From: Psychrobacillus faecigallinarum
Lineage (GTDB): Bacteria; Bacillota; Bacilli; Bacillales_A; Planococcaceae
Length of the DNA: 64,000 bases
Assembly: GCF_014836595.1 (NCBI RefSeq)
Contig: NZ_JACSQO010000003.1
Span: 233,319 to 297,318, forward strand
Direction: 5' to 3'
The notes beneath the pieces are model-generated. The model had not been told where the DNA came from, did no database searches, and saw nothing but the letters and a program-made list of their open reading frames with translations. Positions 26,773 to 36,046 of this stretch are shown here, one piece after another; positions within the stretch are counted from its first letter, which is position 1, and each line of letters starts with the position of its first letter. The position numbers were made by a program, and so were the translations under genes.

Positions 26773-29700
26773 TTATTCCTTAATGATAAACTCTTCCGAT
26801 AACGGCACCATATTCTCCTTTATCTTCTTCCCTTCCCACGCAGTTACTTTTACTTGATAGCCTTTAATGTTTTTAGGCAACTTAAGCTTTGTGGACATTT
26901 TCATCGTTTTACCTTTTGGGATTGTTCTTGAGCTTTGGTCTTGATCAACTACTTTTCCGTTTTCATCTATTAATTCCATTAGCACTAATATATCTTGATT
27001 TTTATTTCTAGTGTTAACAACCTCTACGGCAGCAGTAATCTTTTTTCCCTTTGTTAGCTTGTGTATTTCCTTTCCTTTCTCATCCTGGAATTTTACACTC
27101 ACGTCCATTGCATATTCCGGATTCTCTGCTTGCTGCTCCCAATGAATACTATATACTTTCTTTGACTTACCATCTGTAGCAATGACTGTAATAGTAGAAA
27201 CTTTTCCCTCATCAATTATATTTACCTTAGCTTCTGTTTGATTTGCTATAGCTTGTAAGCTTGATCTTTCTAGTTCCGGTAAGCTATATCGGCTCTTTCC
27301 TGGCGAGAAATCAGAAATAGCTTTTCCACCAATTAGAATAGATTTTAGCGTTGCATCTGTTTCGGGTACTGCAATCATTTGCAGCTTGTTGCCTAGTGCG
27401 TAATAAATGCTTCCGTTCATCCCTACCGCCATATTATTTATAAAGCGATCTACGATAACTTTACGTGACAGAGTTTCTGGATCAATAGCAACTAACTTTC
27501 GGGAAAGTGTAGTATAGAGCATTCCATCTGGTGCCCATTCTAGTCGGTAAGGTAGCCATTTACTGCTATTATATAAGCTTGGATGAATGGTTTTGCTCTT
27601 AACAACTTCCAGCGTTTCTGGATCTATCGCAAATATCGTCCCATCTACTATGCCCCATAGGTTACCATCTGGCCCAATAGAGATTTCTCCAATCATTCTC
27701 GGAGTTTCGTCTATTCCAGGAATAGTAGGTGTAAATTCTGCTATTTTTTGTGAAGTAGCTACATCCCAAACAAATATCTTAGCCTCTTTTGCTTTTGGGT
27801 CCAAGCCTAGCCCACCCCAAATGGACGTGCTACCATATAGTTTCCCGTCCTTATAGGCTAATCCAATAATACTTTGATCTTCTACTACATTTCTATATTG
27901 TGACCATTTACCAGTATTTTCATCAAATATGGCTAAAACTCCACCTAATACACCGTAATCTGGTACCGTACCGACAAATAGCTTATTATCTCCGGATGTC
28001 ATCGTAAATGGTCTATCTTGATGGTCCGTTATATCATATTCAAGTTTAGGATTACTATTTAAATCTATATCCTTGCTTGGATCATAGCTATACATCATAG
28101 CCCCAACATAAGTTCCATAATATACTTTGTTGTTTAGAAAGCCGATACCTTCTGGTTGGGCAAAGGAAGGTATATTCACTTCTCTTTCATTGGTAAATGG
28201 GTTGTATATACTTAGTCCACGTTGGTAGCCACCCATATATAATTTGCCGTCTTGTCCAGCTTCTAGCGCCTGAATCTCTACGGATTGAGAGGCAATATTC
28301 ATGTCAATAAACGTTATCTCATTATTGACCGGCTCATATAATATATATTCGCCATACTGCGTAATCATTGCAAGAACCGTCTCTCCATTGCTTAAAGTTA
28401 TCCATGCCATATCTTTTACTCGGACTGTGTCAGGCAATAAAGGAATACCTTCAATTTCTTTTGTTTCATTTTTACTAGAATCGTACTGATACAATTTCTT
28501 TTCAAACTTAAAGTAAATTAAATTATTATCGTGTGGAGAAGGTTCTGAAATCATATTGCTGTAACTAAACTGATTAATCACTTCGTGCTTCTCTATATCT
28601 AGAACTAGCATAGTTACCGATCCAGCAGAAACAAAAAGCTTATCATTTACGATAAAAATGTTTTCTATCATTCCATCCAGACCTGAGTGACCATCAATTA
28701 TAATTTCTTCTTTTTCCCCTGTTGATCTATCAATTTTTATCAAATGCTTTTTAGTACCTACTCCAACATAAATGGATTCGTCATCTACTCCAATACCTCT
28801 GGCATATTGCTGTCCTTCCTTCGCACTACCAAAGTTACGGAAAACACCGCTTTCTATGTCGTATTCAAATACACCTGCATGGGGATAAGTAGATCCATAA
28901 ATCTTCCCGTCCGTTGTCCCTTCTAAATCCCATACCCAGTCATCAGATGGATTGACCCCTAATTCTTCTACTTTCTTCTCTTCGGGTAAATATCGATAAA
29001 GCTTACCATCCCCGGTCCCTGCAAAATACACATTTTGATCGGAACCGACAGTGATTGCCCATAAGGCTTCTGTTCCTTCTATTACTTTAGAAAATTTAAG
29101 CTCTCCTGTCTCCGCATTTAAAACAGAAAAGATGCCCGGAAGGCCGTTAGAATGATAATATACCTCATTTTCTCCGAGACTGTTTTTTTGAATGACTGCT
29201 GCTTGTCCTAGCTGCACGTTAACCATTTCACCTAAATCGACTGGAGAAGCATATTCTCTTTCTAAAGGAATATCTTCCGCTGCTTGCTCCCAAGATACGT
29301 CGTCAAAGTAAGCTTCTGTTAAGCTAATTCCTCCTGAGTAGAAAGCTAATCTTGCATATGCTGCATTCATAGGAACCTCAGTGAAGACTTTTAGTTCTGC
29401 CCACTTGTTTTTAGGTAAGTTTCCGAATAACTCTGTTTTGACATTGTTTGTGAGCTTTCTATTATCTTTGTCGTAATAGTGCACCTCATACACAATATTA
29501 TGAGTTTGCTTTACCACATTCGTCATGACCTTTGCAGTATAGGATTTACCTGGAATGACTGATACTCTGTCACTAAATATCCTACTACCTGCTTTGTCTG
29601 ATTCGTCTTTAAAATGTAGGCTGTGAAGCCCTGTGTGAGAAATGGTGTTGATAATAGTTGCTGGAGTACTACTGTTATTTTCCATTGACCAGCCCGGTAT

Positions 29701-29853
29701 AGTAGACGGGTCATTATTTGCCTCTTCAAATCCGGCGTTTCGCACCTCAATTGGCACTTCCTCCGCATGAGATATGGATAGAGGTGCAAAGTTCCCTAGT
29801 GCTACACTGGTGCAAATCACTGTAGTTATCATAATTTTCAAGAGCTTTTTCAT
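26773..29853 (-). CDS. Large secreted beta-propeller protein of the glycan locus
   Basis: 1026 residues; GGGAGGAAG precedes the ATG. A signal peptide ends at SHA-EE (about residue 30). Residues about 37-195 look like a carbohydrate-binding jelly roll (VRNAGFEEANNDPSTIPGW). About 200-850 carry many short repeats of the kind GKLYRYLPEEKKV, DGKIYGSTYPHAGVFEYD and LFVGTVPDYGVLGG, typical of PQQ/WD-like beta-propeller blades. About 855-925 resembles a cadherin-like sandwich (LKSILIGGKAISDFSP). The last 95 residues are an Ig-like domain. No sortase or lipid anchor. As last gene of the locus it may bind or cleave the extracellular glycan; no catalytic residues can be named, so enzyme or binding protein remains open. 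Confidence 0.8.
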   Translation of the reverse strand: MKKLLKIMITTVICTSVALGNFAPLSISHAEEVPIEVRNAGFEEANNDPSTIPGWSMENNSSTPATIINTISHTGLHSLHFKDESDKAGSRIFSDRVSVIPGKSYTAKVMTNVVKQTHNIVYEVHYYDKDNRKLTNNVKTELFGNLPKNKWAELKVFTEVPMNAAYARLAFYSGGISLTEAYFDDVSWEQAAEDIPLEREYASPVDLGEMVNVQLGQAAVIQKNSLGENEVYYHSNGLPGIFSVLNAETGELKFSKVIEGTEALWAITVGSDQNVYFAGTGDGKLYRYLPEEKKVEELGVNPSDDWVWDLEGTTDGKIYGSTYPHAGVFEYDIESGVFRNFGSAKEGQQYARGIGVDDESIYVGVGTKKHLIKIDRSTGEKEEIIIDGHSGLDGMIENIFIVNDKLFVSAGSVTMLVLDIEKHEVINQFSYSNMISEPSPHDNNLIYFKFEKKLYQYDSSKNETKEIEGIPLLPDTVRVKDMAWITLSNGETVLAMITQYGEYILYEPVNNEITFIDMNIASQSVEIQALEAGQDGKLYMGGYQRGLSIYNPFTNEREVNIPSFAQPEGIGFLNNKVYYGTYVGAMMYSYDPSKDIDLNSNPKLEYDITDHQDRPFTMTSGDNKLFVGTVPDYGVLGGVLAIFDENTGKWSQYRNVVEDQSIIGLAYKDGKLYGSTSIWGGLGLDPKAKEAKIFVWDVATSQKIAEFTPTIPGIDETPRMIGEISIGPDGNLWGIVDGTIFAIDPETLEVVKSKTIHPSLYNSSKWLPYRLEWAPDGMLYTTLSRKLVAIDPETLSRKVIVDRFINNMAVGMNGSIYYALGNKLQMIAVPETDATLKSILIGGKAISDFSPGKSRYSLPELERSSLQAIANQTEAKVNIIDEGKVSTITVIATDGKSKKVYSIHWEQQAENPEYAMDVSVKFQDEKGKEIHKLTKGKKITAAVEVVNTRNKNQDILVLMELIDENGKVVDQDQSSRTIPKGKTMKMSTKLKLPKNIKGYQVKVTAWEGKKIKENMVPLSEEFIIKE

Positions 29854-30021
29854 TTATTCTTCCTCCCATATTTATAGTTTTTAACACTAGTATTCTAGGA
29901 TTCTAGGATTCTTGCGCATACTATCACGCAATGTGTAAGTAAAAATAAATTAATCCTGCTTATGATCAGTAGTTAGATTCGGGAACATGGAATGGATAGC
30001 AAATGAAACTTCGAGCATATT

Positions 30022-30981
30022 TCATTTCTCGCTAGTTAAATCCTTCAAATAAATTCCGTAAGTCTTCCAAATATCGAAGTCTAGTTTTTTATAGAAATCT
30101 ACTAGTATCGTCCAATCAATAATAATAGTTTCGATTTTTCTTTCCTGTAAAATCACTATCGCAGCCTGTACAATTCCTAATCCATATCCTTGCTTTTGTT
30201 CACTAGAATCTACTCCAAGTGGTCCAATTCCTCCGACCTTAGTTGTAAAGGAGGGGCTCCAGTAAACATTCTGAGCAATAGTTGGTGATGCATCATCATT
30301 GATTCGACAAAAACCAATGATACCTCCATTCTTTTTGAGAACTACAAACTCTCTGCCACTCCCCTTCGATTCAAAATATTTTATCGCCTCATATTCCCAT
30401 CTACCAGGAAAAGACTTGTTTAAAAAGGTTAGAAACTCTTCCTTTTCCTCCGCTTGTAGAATTGAATAGGAAACTGTATTGTCTTCTGGCATGGAATAGT
30501 TCTTACTAAGGTGATTAATCAGGTCATATGTGTCGATTCTTTTCAAATAGCCCTTCTTTTCCGCCCATTGTTGCGTCTCTTCATATTGAAGAGGGACTCC
30601 AGAGAAATAATGAAAAGGATCTCCGCCCAGTTGAATTTCTTCTATGCCATTATCTCTTAGTGTTTCTTCCGCCTTACCAAGTAACTTTGTTCCTACTCCT
30701 TTATTTCGATAATTTTTATCAACCAAGAGGACTTGAATCCATCCCCTTTTTGAATCCATTTTTATATCTACTTGCTCTTGCCACTTTTTAGCTATAATAA
30801 ATCCTATTAAGTTGTTTTGTTCATCTACCGCCATGGCGCAACCATCTTCTAGAACATTCTTGTCTTCCAAACTGTTTTGGTTAAAAAGCTTCTGACGCAT
30901 TGGATATTCTTCTCCTAACTCTTTGTTCCAGAGCTTTACCATTTCCTCTAGCCTACTAGCTTCCCAAGGTATTACTTTCAT
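30022..30981 (-). CDS. Tandem GNAT acetyltransferase-like protein
   Basis: 319 residues with two GNAT halves. The first (1-145) has the acetyl-CoA loop VDKNYRNKGVGTKLLGKAEE (R/Q-x-x-G-x-G as RNKGVG). The second (about 165-319) has VDSSEQKQGYGLGIVQAA (QKQGYG). The start is 18 bp after the FAD oxidoreductase stop, so it is in the glycan operon. Possible roles are acetylation of an amino sugar or of an antibiotic-like compound; the substrate cannot be read. Confidence 0.82.
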   Translation of the reverse strand: MKVIPWEASRLEEMVKLWNKELGEEYPMRQKLFNQNSLEDKNVLEDGCAMAVDEQNNLIGFIIAKKWQEQVDIKMDSKRGWIQVLLVDKNYRNKGVGTKLLGKAEETLRDNGIEEIQLGGDPFHYFSGVPLQYEETQQWAEKKGYLKRIDTYDLINHLSKNYSMPEDNTVSYSILQAEEKEEFLTFLNKSFPGRWEYEAIKYFESKGSGREFVVLKKNGGIIGFCRINDDASPTIAQNVYWSPSFTTKVGGIGPLGVDSSEQKQGYGLGIVQAAIVILQERKIETIIIDWTILVDFYKKLDFDIWKTYGIYLKDLTSEK

Positions 30982-30999
30982 TTCACGTCACCCTTTCTA

Positions 31000-32592
31000 C
31001 TACTGTCCGAATGTCTCTTGCATACGTTTAATAGGGTCATCTTCCATGTCGCTACTCCACTCAACAACCTGGTTTACTTTCTTCAGCTCTTGTTTTAGTT
31101 CCTGATAATCTATATCTTGGACGGATGTATTATTTTTGATAGCTAAATTTGCTGCAACACTTGCGGATTGTCCAAGGATCATGAAAACGGGCTCCATGCG
31201 GATTGAGCCATATGCGATATGTGAGCTTGATAGGCAAACTGGAACGAGCAGATTAACACACTCTTCTGACTTAGGGCGTATTGATCGATAGGAAATCTCA
31301 AAAGGAGAAATTGGGACCTGCACATCCCCCTCATTGACACACCTACCATCAATCACTACACGTCTACAGTTATGTGAATCCATATGGAAGGATGCTAATC
31401 CAACAGGGTCTTTAACAAGGGATTGTCCAAGACAGTTATGGTCTGTCATAACATAATCTGAGATCATTCTCCTTGCTTCTCTAATATATAGCTGATGTGG
31501 CCAATGTCCCGTTTCTTTAAATTCATCCTTTGGAAGCCCCCAAGATGCTACCTCCTCACGAATTGAATGTGGAACTCTTTCATCATTAGATAGAAAATAG
31601 AGCATTCCAAGATCATAGTTTACGTGATTTTGAAAAATTTCCTCCCGTTTTTCGTAGCTACCCTCCGGCCATTCATAATTGTTTCCTATATTGTCAGTCG
31701 AGATTGCCCCATGGTTATTCAAATCTGACTTATCATTTGGAAGTGGAGTATGAAGTTTCATAGCGTCCCATACGCCAGACTTAATATAACGTAATAATAG
31801 CTCATAACGTTGAGGCTCATATTTAGGGGGTTTTGGAAAAGGAATGCGATTTTTAGGGTTATTCGTTAAACAAATTCGAAAGTTGTAAGCTTGAATCCGA
31901 TGATCCCCCTGTCCCTGGTATCCTAGAGACTCTTTACTGTCCTCGCTTATACCTGGTAATATTCCACTTTCCTTCTGACCCTCTATCACATATGGATCAA
32001 TCCACTTCTCAAATTTATGGTGTGGTGCTCCAAACTGTACGCCATTGTAGATTTCTTTATAGGTGGCATTAGATTCTCTCCCTACAAAAAAGGACACACC
32101 AGATTGAGCTAGTAAATCGCCTTCATAGCTACAATCCATAAAGATTTTTCCTTTAAAACGATTATTACTCTCCATTACTATGTCAATTATTTTTTCATCC
32201 TCTTTAATGACTTTTTGTAAATGCTCATTAAGAAACACGGGAATATCGTACTTATCCATCCATGAGGCAAATATAGATTGAGCAGCCTTAGGTTCGAATC
32301 TCCATTGCTTTTCTTTGTTATAGTACCTAGCTATCTCATCATAAAACTCTTTAGCGATCCCACCTATTGCACTCTCTGCGCCAAGATCTGTAGCACCTAA
32401 CCCACTAGCAGTCATCCCACCGATATTTCGACTGAATTCTACCACTGCAACAGTCAATCCATTTCGTCGTGCCTGGACAGCGGCAGTTAAACCTGCTGGA
32501 GTTCCACCGTATACAATTAAATCCTTTTCTATTATTTTAAAGTCTAATTTCGGCAATGTTGGCTTGTAATAGTATAGTGATTTAAAATCCAT
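31000..32592 (-). CDS. FAD-dependent oxidoreductase (FAD_oxidored, PF12831 type)
   Basis: 530 residues after GGAGGT. The dinucleotide-binding motif is at residues 27-55 (LIVYGGTPAGLTAAVQARRNG, key GGTPAGLTAA), followed by VVEFSRNIGGMTASGLGATDLG, characteristic of the FAD_oxidored family. Later segments are FMDCSYEGDLLAQSGVSF and the C-terminal RMEPVFMILGQSASVAANLA. These enzymes are frequent in polysaccharide-utilisation clusters; the reaction is generally unknown. Membership in the minus-strand operon suggests oxidation of a sugar or uronate derivative. Confidence 0.87.
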   Translation of the reverse strand: MDFKSLYYYKPTLPKLDFKIIEKDLIVYGGTPAGLTAAVQARRNGLTVAVVEFSRNIGGMTASGLGATDLGAESAIGGIAKEFYDEIARYYNKEKQWRFEPKAAQSIFASWMDKYDIPVFLNEHLQKVIKEDEKIIDIVMESNNRFKGKIFMDCSYEGDLLAQSGVSFFVGRESNATYKEIYNGVQFGAPHHKFEKWIDPYVIEGQKESGILPGISEDSKESLGYQGQGDHRIQAYNFRICLTNNPKNRIPFPKPPKYEPQRYELLLRYIKSGVWDAMKLHTPLPNDKSDLNNHGAISTDNIGNNYEWPEGSYEKREEIFQNHVNYDLGMLYFLSNDERVPHSIREEVASWGLPKDEFKETGHWPHQLYIREARRMISDYVMTDHNCLGQSLVKDPVGLASFHMDSHNCRRVVIDGRCVNEGDVQVPISPFEISYRSIRPKSEECVNLLVPVCLSSSHIAYGSIRMEPVFMILGQSASVAANLAIKNNTSVQDIDYQELKQELKKVNQVVEWSSDMEDDPIKRMQETFGQ

Positions 32593-32609
32593 TATCTTAC
32601 CTCCATCTT

Positions 32610-34277
32610 TTATTTATCGAGCCATTCCTGTAGAGTTTTCTCTGCAATAGTTTTTACATAATAGAAATAGAATTTGGACATTTCCTCAGAATTATATGAT
32701 TGGTTATTATTCTTTGAATAAATAGGTAGTAGCGTCTCTACCTCAGTAAAATCCCACTCGTCAAAAAACTGACCTATCTTTTGTAAATAGTTTAAAATCT
32801 CCTGAACCTCTACGATATTTGTAACCTTCTCGGGGTCTACTACTCTAGCCGGGAATAACGGAATGTTCCATTGAGTGTAAGGTGCAATGATTTCTTCTAA
32901 CAATAGAAACGTCCGCTTGAACTTCTTCGGATCCTGATAGCTTTGGAAATATAAGTCTAACGCTCGTTCTAATTCCTCGCCCCAAGCAAGCTTCGTATAT
33001 ATATAATTATTGAAATGTTGGACCCACTTCCATGGATATCTTTTGTCCATTTCCGAGGAATGTTCTTTCAAATGTGGTGGTACAATCAGATTTAACATTC
33101 CTGTTATGTTTTGCTGCTGATAATCCTTTAGGTCTTCATCAATTCTTCTTGCTAGGGGTGGGAATAACTCGCTTAGCATGAAATGGTCACTATAATATTC
33201 TAAAACGGTTAGATTTCTACCGTTCTGTATGACTTGTGCGTTCCAATCCTTTAATGCATGGGTAGCTCTTTGCTGATTAATCTCTTGGGATTTTATACTA
33301 TCGGCGTAGTTTCTACCCCAGTACGCAAATAGAATATCAACATCAGACGAGACATTAGTGTCATTTCCACGTTCTAGCATATTCCACGAAAGTCCAGCAT
33401 TATAGACTATATGCTCTACCTCTACTGACTGGCCACTACTCTTTAATAATTTATTTAAATTTTCAGTAAACAAAATATAACTGGACATGAAGTCTCTACC
33501 GTTTTTCTCACCAATACCAACATCCTCTGGCCACAAGGATATTCTTGAGATGACTTCATTCTCTTTACAAATGTCTGCTATTTTTTGAATGACCTGCTCC
33601 TGTATTGCCTTGTCTTTTGTAATAAATTGAAGATTTTCTTGTTTATCACTCTTAATTTCTATCTCGTTTAATAAAAATTGCAGGGAATGACCACCTAACG
33701 TCACCTTCACACCTCTTTTTTGTAACGTAGGTGCGACATAAGCTTTTACTTTTTCCCATAAAAAGAAAGTAAAAAAATATTCATTATGACCATTTTTTAC
33801 TCCCCAATCAATTAATGAGTTAATAAACATTGGATCATCAATCGTTTCAATAATATTTCCCCTTCTTTGAAAGGACGGTTCAAATATAGAAAGTACTACT
33901 TCCTCTTTCAACGATGCATGGACTAATTCTTCTTGATTCAAATGAATCCATCTGTATCCCATGTATATTTCACAGTACTTGTAAATTCCATACAAGACAG
34001 AGCGTGGTTCCTCCCCAATAATCCATGTATTTGAGCCTTGTTTTACTATGGCAAAGCCATCTAGTTTTAAATTTATAGCTACTTTGTCCACATTTAGTAA
34101 AGCTTCATATTGTTTTCTAGTGACTAACAGAATTCGTTTTTCATCTTGGGCGCTCTCTTTCAATTTTTCATTATATTGAAGGGTACTTTCTATACCTGCC
34201 TTCCTTAACAATCTCCTTATCTCTCCTACTGCAAATAGAATTGTTTCTTGTTCGTCAAAATAAGTAATCAAACACAT
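32610..34277 (-). CDS. DUF4838 / alpha-glucuronidase-like intracellular glycosidase candidate
   Basis: 555 residues, no signal peptide. The N-terminal domain (1-115) ends with GEEPRSVLYGIYKYCEIYMGYRWI, the pattern (RS-LY-x-x-Y-x-x-x-E-x-x-x-G-x-RW) of GH67 N-terminal/DUF4838 proteins. A TIM-barrel-like centre follows (FQRRGNIIETIDDP, FFTFFLWEKVKAYV, ISLWPEDVGIGEKNGRDFMSSY, DILFAYWGRNYADS). By analogy it would act inside the cell on imported uronic-acid-containing oligosaccharides. Catalytic acids cannot be assigned with confidence. Preceded by a hairpin that may attenuate transcription. Confidence 0.7.
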   Translation of the reverse strand: MCLITYFDEQETILFAVGEIRRLLRKAGIESTLQYNEKLKESAQDEKRILLVTRKQYEALLNVDKVAINLKLDGFAIVKQGSNTWIIGEEPRSVLYGIYKYCEIYMGYRWIHLNQEELVHASLKEEVVLSIFEPSFQRRGNIIETIDDPMFINSLIDWGVKNGHNEYFFTFFLWEKVKAYVAPTLQKRGVKVTLGGHSLQFLLNEIEIKSDKQENLQFITKDKAIQEQVIQKIADICKENEVISRISLWPEDVGIGEKNGRDFMSSYILFTENLNKLLKSSGQSVEVEHIVYNAGLSWNMLERGNDTNVSSDVDILFAYWGRNYADSIKSQEINQQRATHALKDWNAQVIQNGRNLTVLEYYSDHFMLSELFPPLARRIDEDLKDYQQQNITGMLNLIVPPHLKEHSSEMDKRYPWKWVQHFNNYIYTKLAWGEELERALDLYFQSYQDPKKFKRTFLLLEEIIAPYTQWNIPLFPARVVDPEKVTNIVEVQEILNYLQKIGQFFDEWDFTEVETLLPIYSKNNNQSYNSEEMSKFYFYYVKTIAEKTLQEWLDK

Positions 34278-34321
34278 CTCTTCACCACCCTTTATAGTTA
34301 ATATATTTCTTCTTAGTTACA

Positions 34322-34370
34322 GTAAAAGGCACATGATTTTCTCTTAGTTGATGAAAACATGCGCCTTTGA
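34322..34370 (-). terminator. Internal hairpin/attenuator in the glycan operon
   Basis: Minus strand AAAGGC-CATG-TTTTC pairs with GAAAA-CATG-GCCTTT (two single mismatches), then TTTTACTG. It lies between the MocA-type gene and the DUF4838 gene and may cause partial termination. Confidence 0.6.
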
Positions 34371-34374
34371 AACT

Positions 34375-35349
34375 CTATAATTTTATTGGTTGTTTTAATT
34401 TGCTGGATTCATATGCGGCCAAGGCAACCTCTAGTGATTTTAAACCATCAAACCCAGTAATTGACGGTTCTCTTTTTTCTTTAACACATTGAACGAAGTC
34501 CTGTATTAATCCAAAGTCCATGTCATTTCCATAAAAAACATGCTCAAGAGACTTTTCTCCACTAATAAACATACGGAAATGCTCTTTAAAGGCATCTACC
34601 TTAACAATTTGTTTGGTACCAATAACTTCTATTGTTGCATCACCCCAAGCAGGATACTCCGAGAATCTTGACCAACTTGGATCATGAGAGGCTATTACTC
34701 CGTTTGCAAACTCTAACGTCAGTAAACCAGCATCATCTATTTCAATATGATGAAAATAAGAGTCAACTATAGAAGACACTTCCGTAATTTCCTCTTTCAA
34801 ATACCAACGCATAATATCCACCATATGTACAGTATGATCAAGCACTGCACCCCCTCCAGCCTTTTCTTCCTCTATAAACCAGCCACCAGGGTTTTGTCCT
34901 CTGTTAGTCGTACGAAAAGAAATAATATCTCCTAACTCTCCCTTTTCAATCATCCCTTTTAAATGCTGAATCGGAGAACTAAATCTAACTGGGTACGCTA
35001 TTTGCAGAATGACGGCTTGTTCTTGGCAAACTTGTATCATTTCCTTTGCATCTTCTATGTTAATGGCGATAGGCTTTTCACATAAAATATGCTTTTTTGC
35101 TTTTGCGGCACTTATCACCATCTCTTTATGGCGAAAATTTTCACTACAAATGATAACTGCATCCATCTCTATGGAAAGAAATAATTCCTGATCCATATAA
35201 TATTCTGTATTAAACAAAGCAGCTGCCTTTTGCCCTCTCTCCACCAAATCATCAAAAACAGCAACAATCTGCACATCTTTAATTTTTGTTAGTGCATCAG
35301 CATAACTATTTGCATGCATATGAGCAAAACTCATCATACCTACCTTCAT
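34375..35349 (-). CDS. Gfo/Idh/MocA family oxidoreductase
   Basis: 324 residues; GGGGGTG precedes the ATG and the start overlaps the previous gene by 4 bp. Rossmann start is unusual (VGMMSFAHMHANSYADAL instead of the usual G-x-G-x-x-G). The EKPIAINIEDAK segment with the catalytic Lys and the GGGAVLDHTVHMVDIMRWYL helix of the C-terminal domain are typical. NAD(P)-dependent oxidation or epimerisation of a sugar, uronate or inositol is expected. The weak nucleotide motif together with the adjacent cofactor-domain-less relative hints at a paired function. Confidence 0.85.
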   Translation of the reverse strand: MKVGMMSFAHMHANSYADALTKIKDVQIVAVFDDLVERGQKAAALFNTEYYMDQELFLSIEMDAVIICSENFRHKEMVISAAKAKKHILCEKPIAINIEDAKEMIQVCQEQAVILQIAYPVRFSSPIQHLKGMIEKGELGDIISFRTTNRGQNPGGWFIEEEKAGGGAVLDHTVHMVDIMRWYLKEEITEVSSIVDSYFHHIEIDDAGLLTLEFANGVIASHDPSWSRFSEYPAWGDATIEVIGTKQIVKVDAFKEHFRMFISGEKSLEHVFYGNDMDFGLIQDFVQCVKEKREPSITGFDGLKSLEVALAAYESSKLKQPIKL

Positions 35350-36032
35350 ATAAGTGCACCCCCAGCTACGAAATTCTTATAATATCGTACTTTGTCAATA
35401 AGCACAGCATCTATCTTTTTAGCAGAGGAGACTAAATCGTTAGCAGAGTATTGTAGCGGGAGTAATTGCCCCCTTAACTCATCACTATCGAATTCAACTA
35501 TCTGTTTGATGCCACTCCATTCCAATTCAATACGATTAACATTAGCAAACGTAAATTCCACATGGGCCATGACTCCACTTTCAAAACGTATCATCAGAAT
35601 AATATGACTTATTACAGTCTCAAGCTTACTCTTTTTTATGTGTTTCTCTTTAGGTTCACCAAATAATAAGGACAGGACGTAAAGGTCATCTGCTATAAGC
35701 TGGGGGTTATTCCCTTTGGATATTCTTCGAAAACGAAACACACCGTTTGATGTAATACCTTTTTCTATAACTTCTTTTATCTTTTGATAAAATGGATGAC
35801 ACTCTAAGTCAAAATATACTTTAGCATTACTATCCTCATTCACATGCTTAAGTAAGTCTGACGGAATATAAAACTCATGTCCTCTTTTTTCTAGGGCTGT
35901 TAAATTTGACTCTGTCGCATCCATCACAAAAGAACTTTTTGTACTATTAATCATCACTAGTTGTTCAACAGAATGAAGTTTATCTGCTTGCGCTAATTCT
36001 ATATTGTTAAAGCTACTCAAAATAACACTCAT
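35346..36032 (-). CDS. Truncated Gfo/Idh/MocA-like protein without Rossmann domain
   Basis: 228 residues; GAAGGAG precedes the ATG. Residues about 80-215 echo the C-terminal domain of Gfo/Idh/MocA enzymes: FYQKIKEVIEKGITSNGVFRFRRISKGNN followed by DDLYVLSLLFGEP and a VMAHVEFTFANVNRIELEWSG sheet. The N-terminal 75 residues are not a nucleotide-binding fold. It lies 14 bp after the isomerase and overlaps the full-length MocA gene by 4 bp, so it is not a stray pseudogene. A non-catalytic subunit or scaffold is my inference. Confidence 0.6.
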   Translation of the reverse strand: MSVILSSFNNIELAQADKLHSVEQLVMINSTKSSFVMDATESNLTALEKRGHEFYIPSDLLKHVNEDSNAKVYFDLECHPFYQKIKEVIEKGITSNGVFRFRRISKGNNPQLIADDLYVLSLLFGEPKEKHIKKSKLETVISHIILMIRFESGVMAHVEFTFANVNRIELEWSGIKQIVEFDSDELRGQLLPLQYSANDLVSSAKKIDAVLIDKVRYYKNFVAGGALI

Positions 36033-36046
36033 AATGTTTCACTCCT

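Noticed and set aside
35392..35607. Several Ser-rich plus-strand ORFs opposite minus-strand enzyme genes
   Set aside because: Typical antisense shadows; the minus-strand frames carry the conserved motifs.
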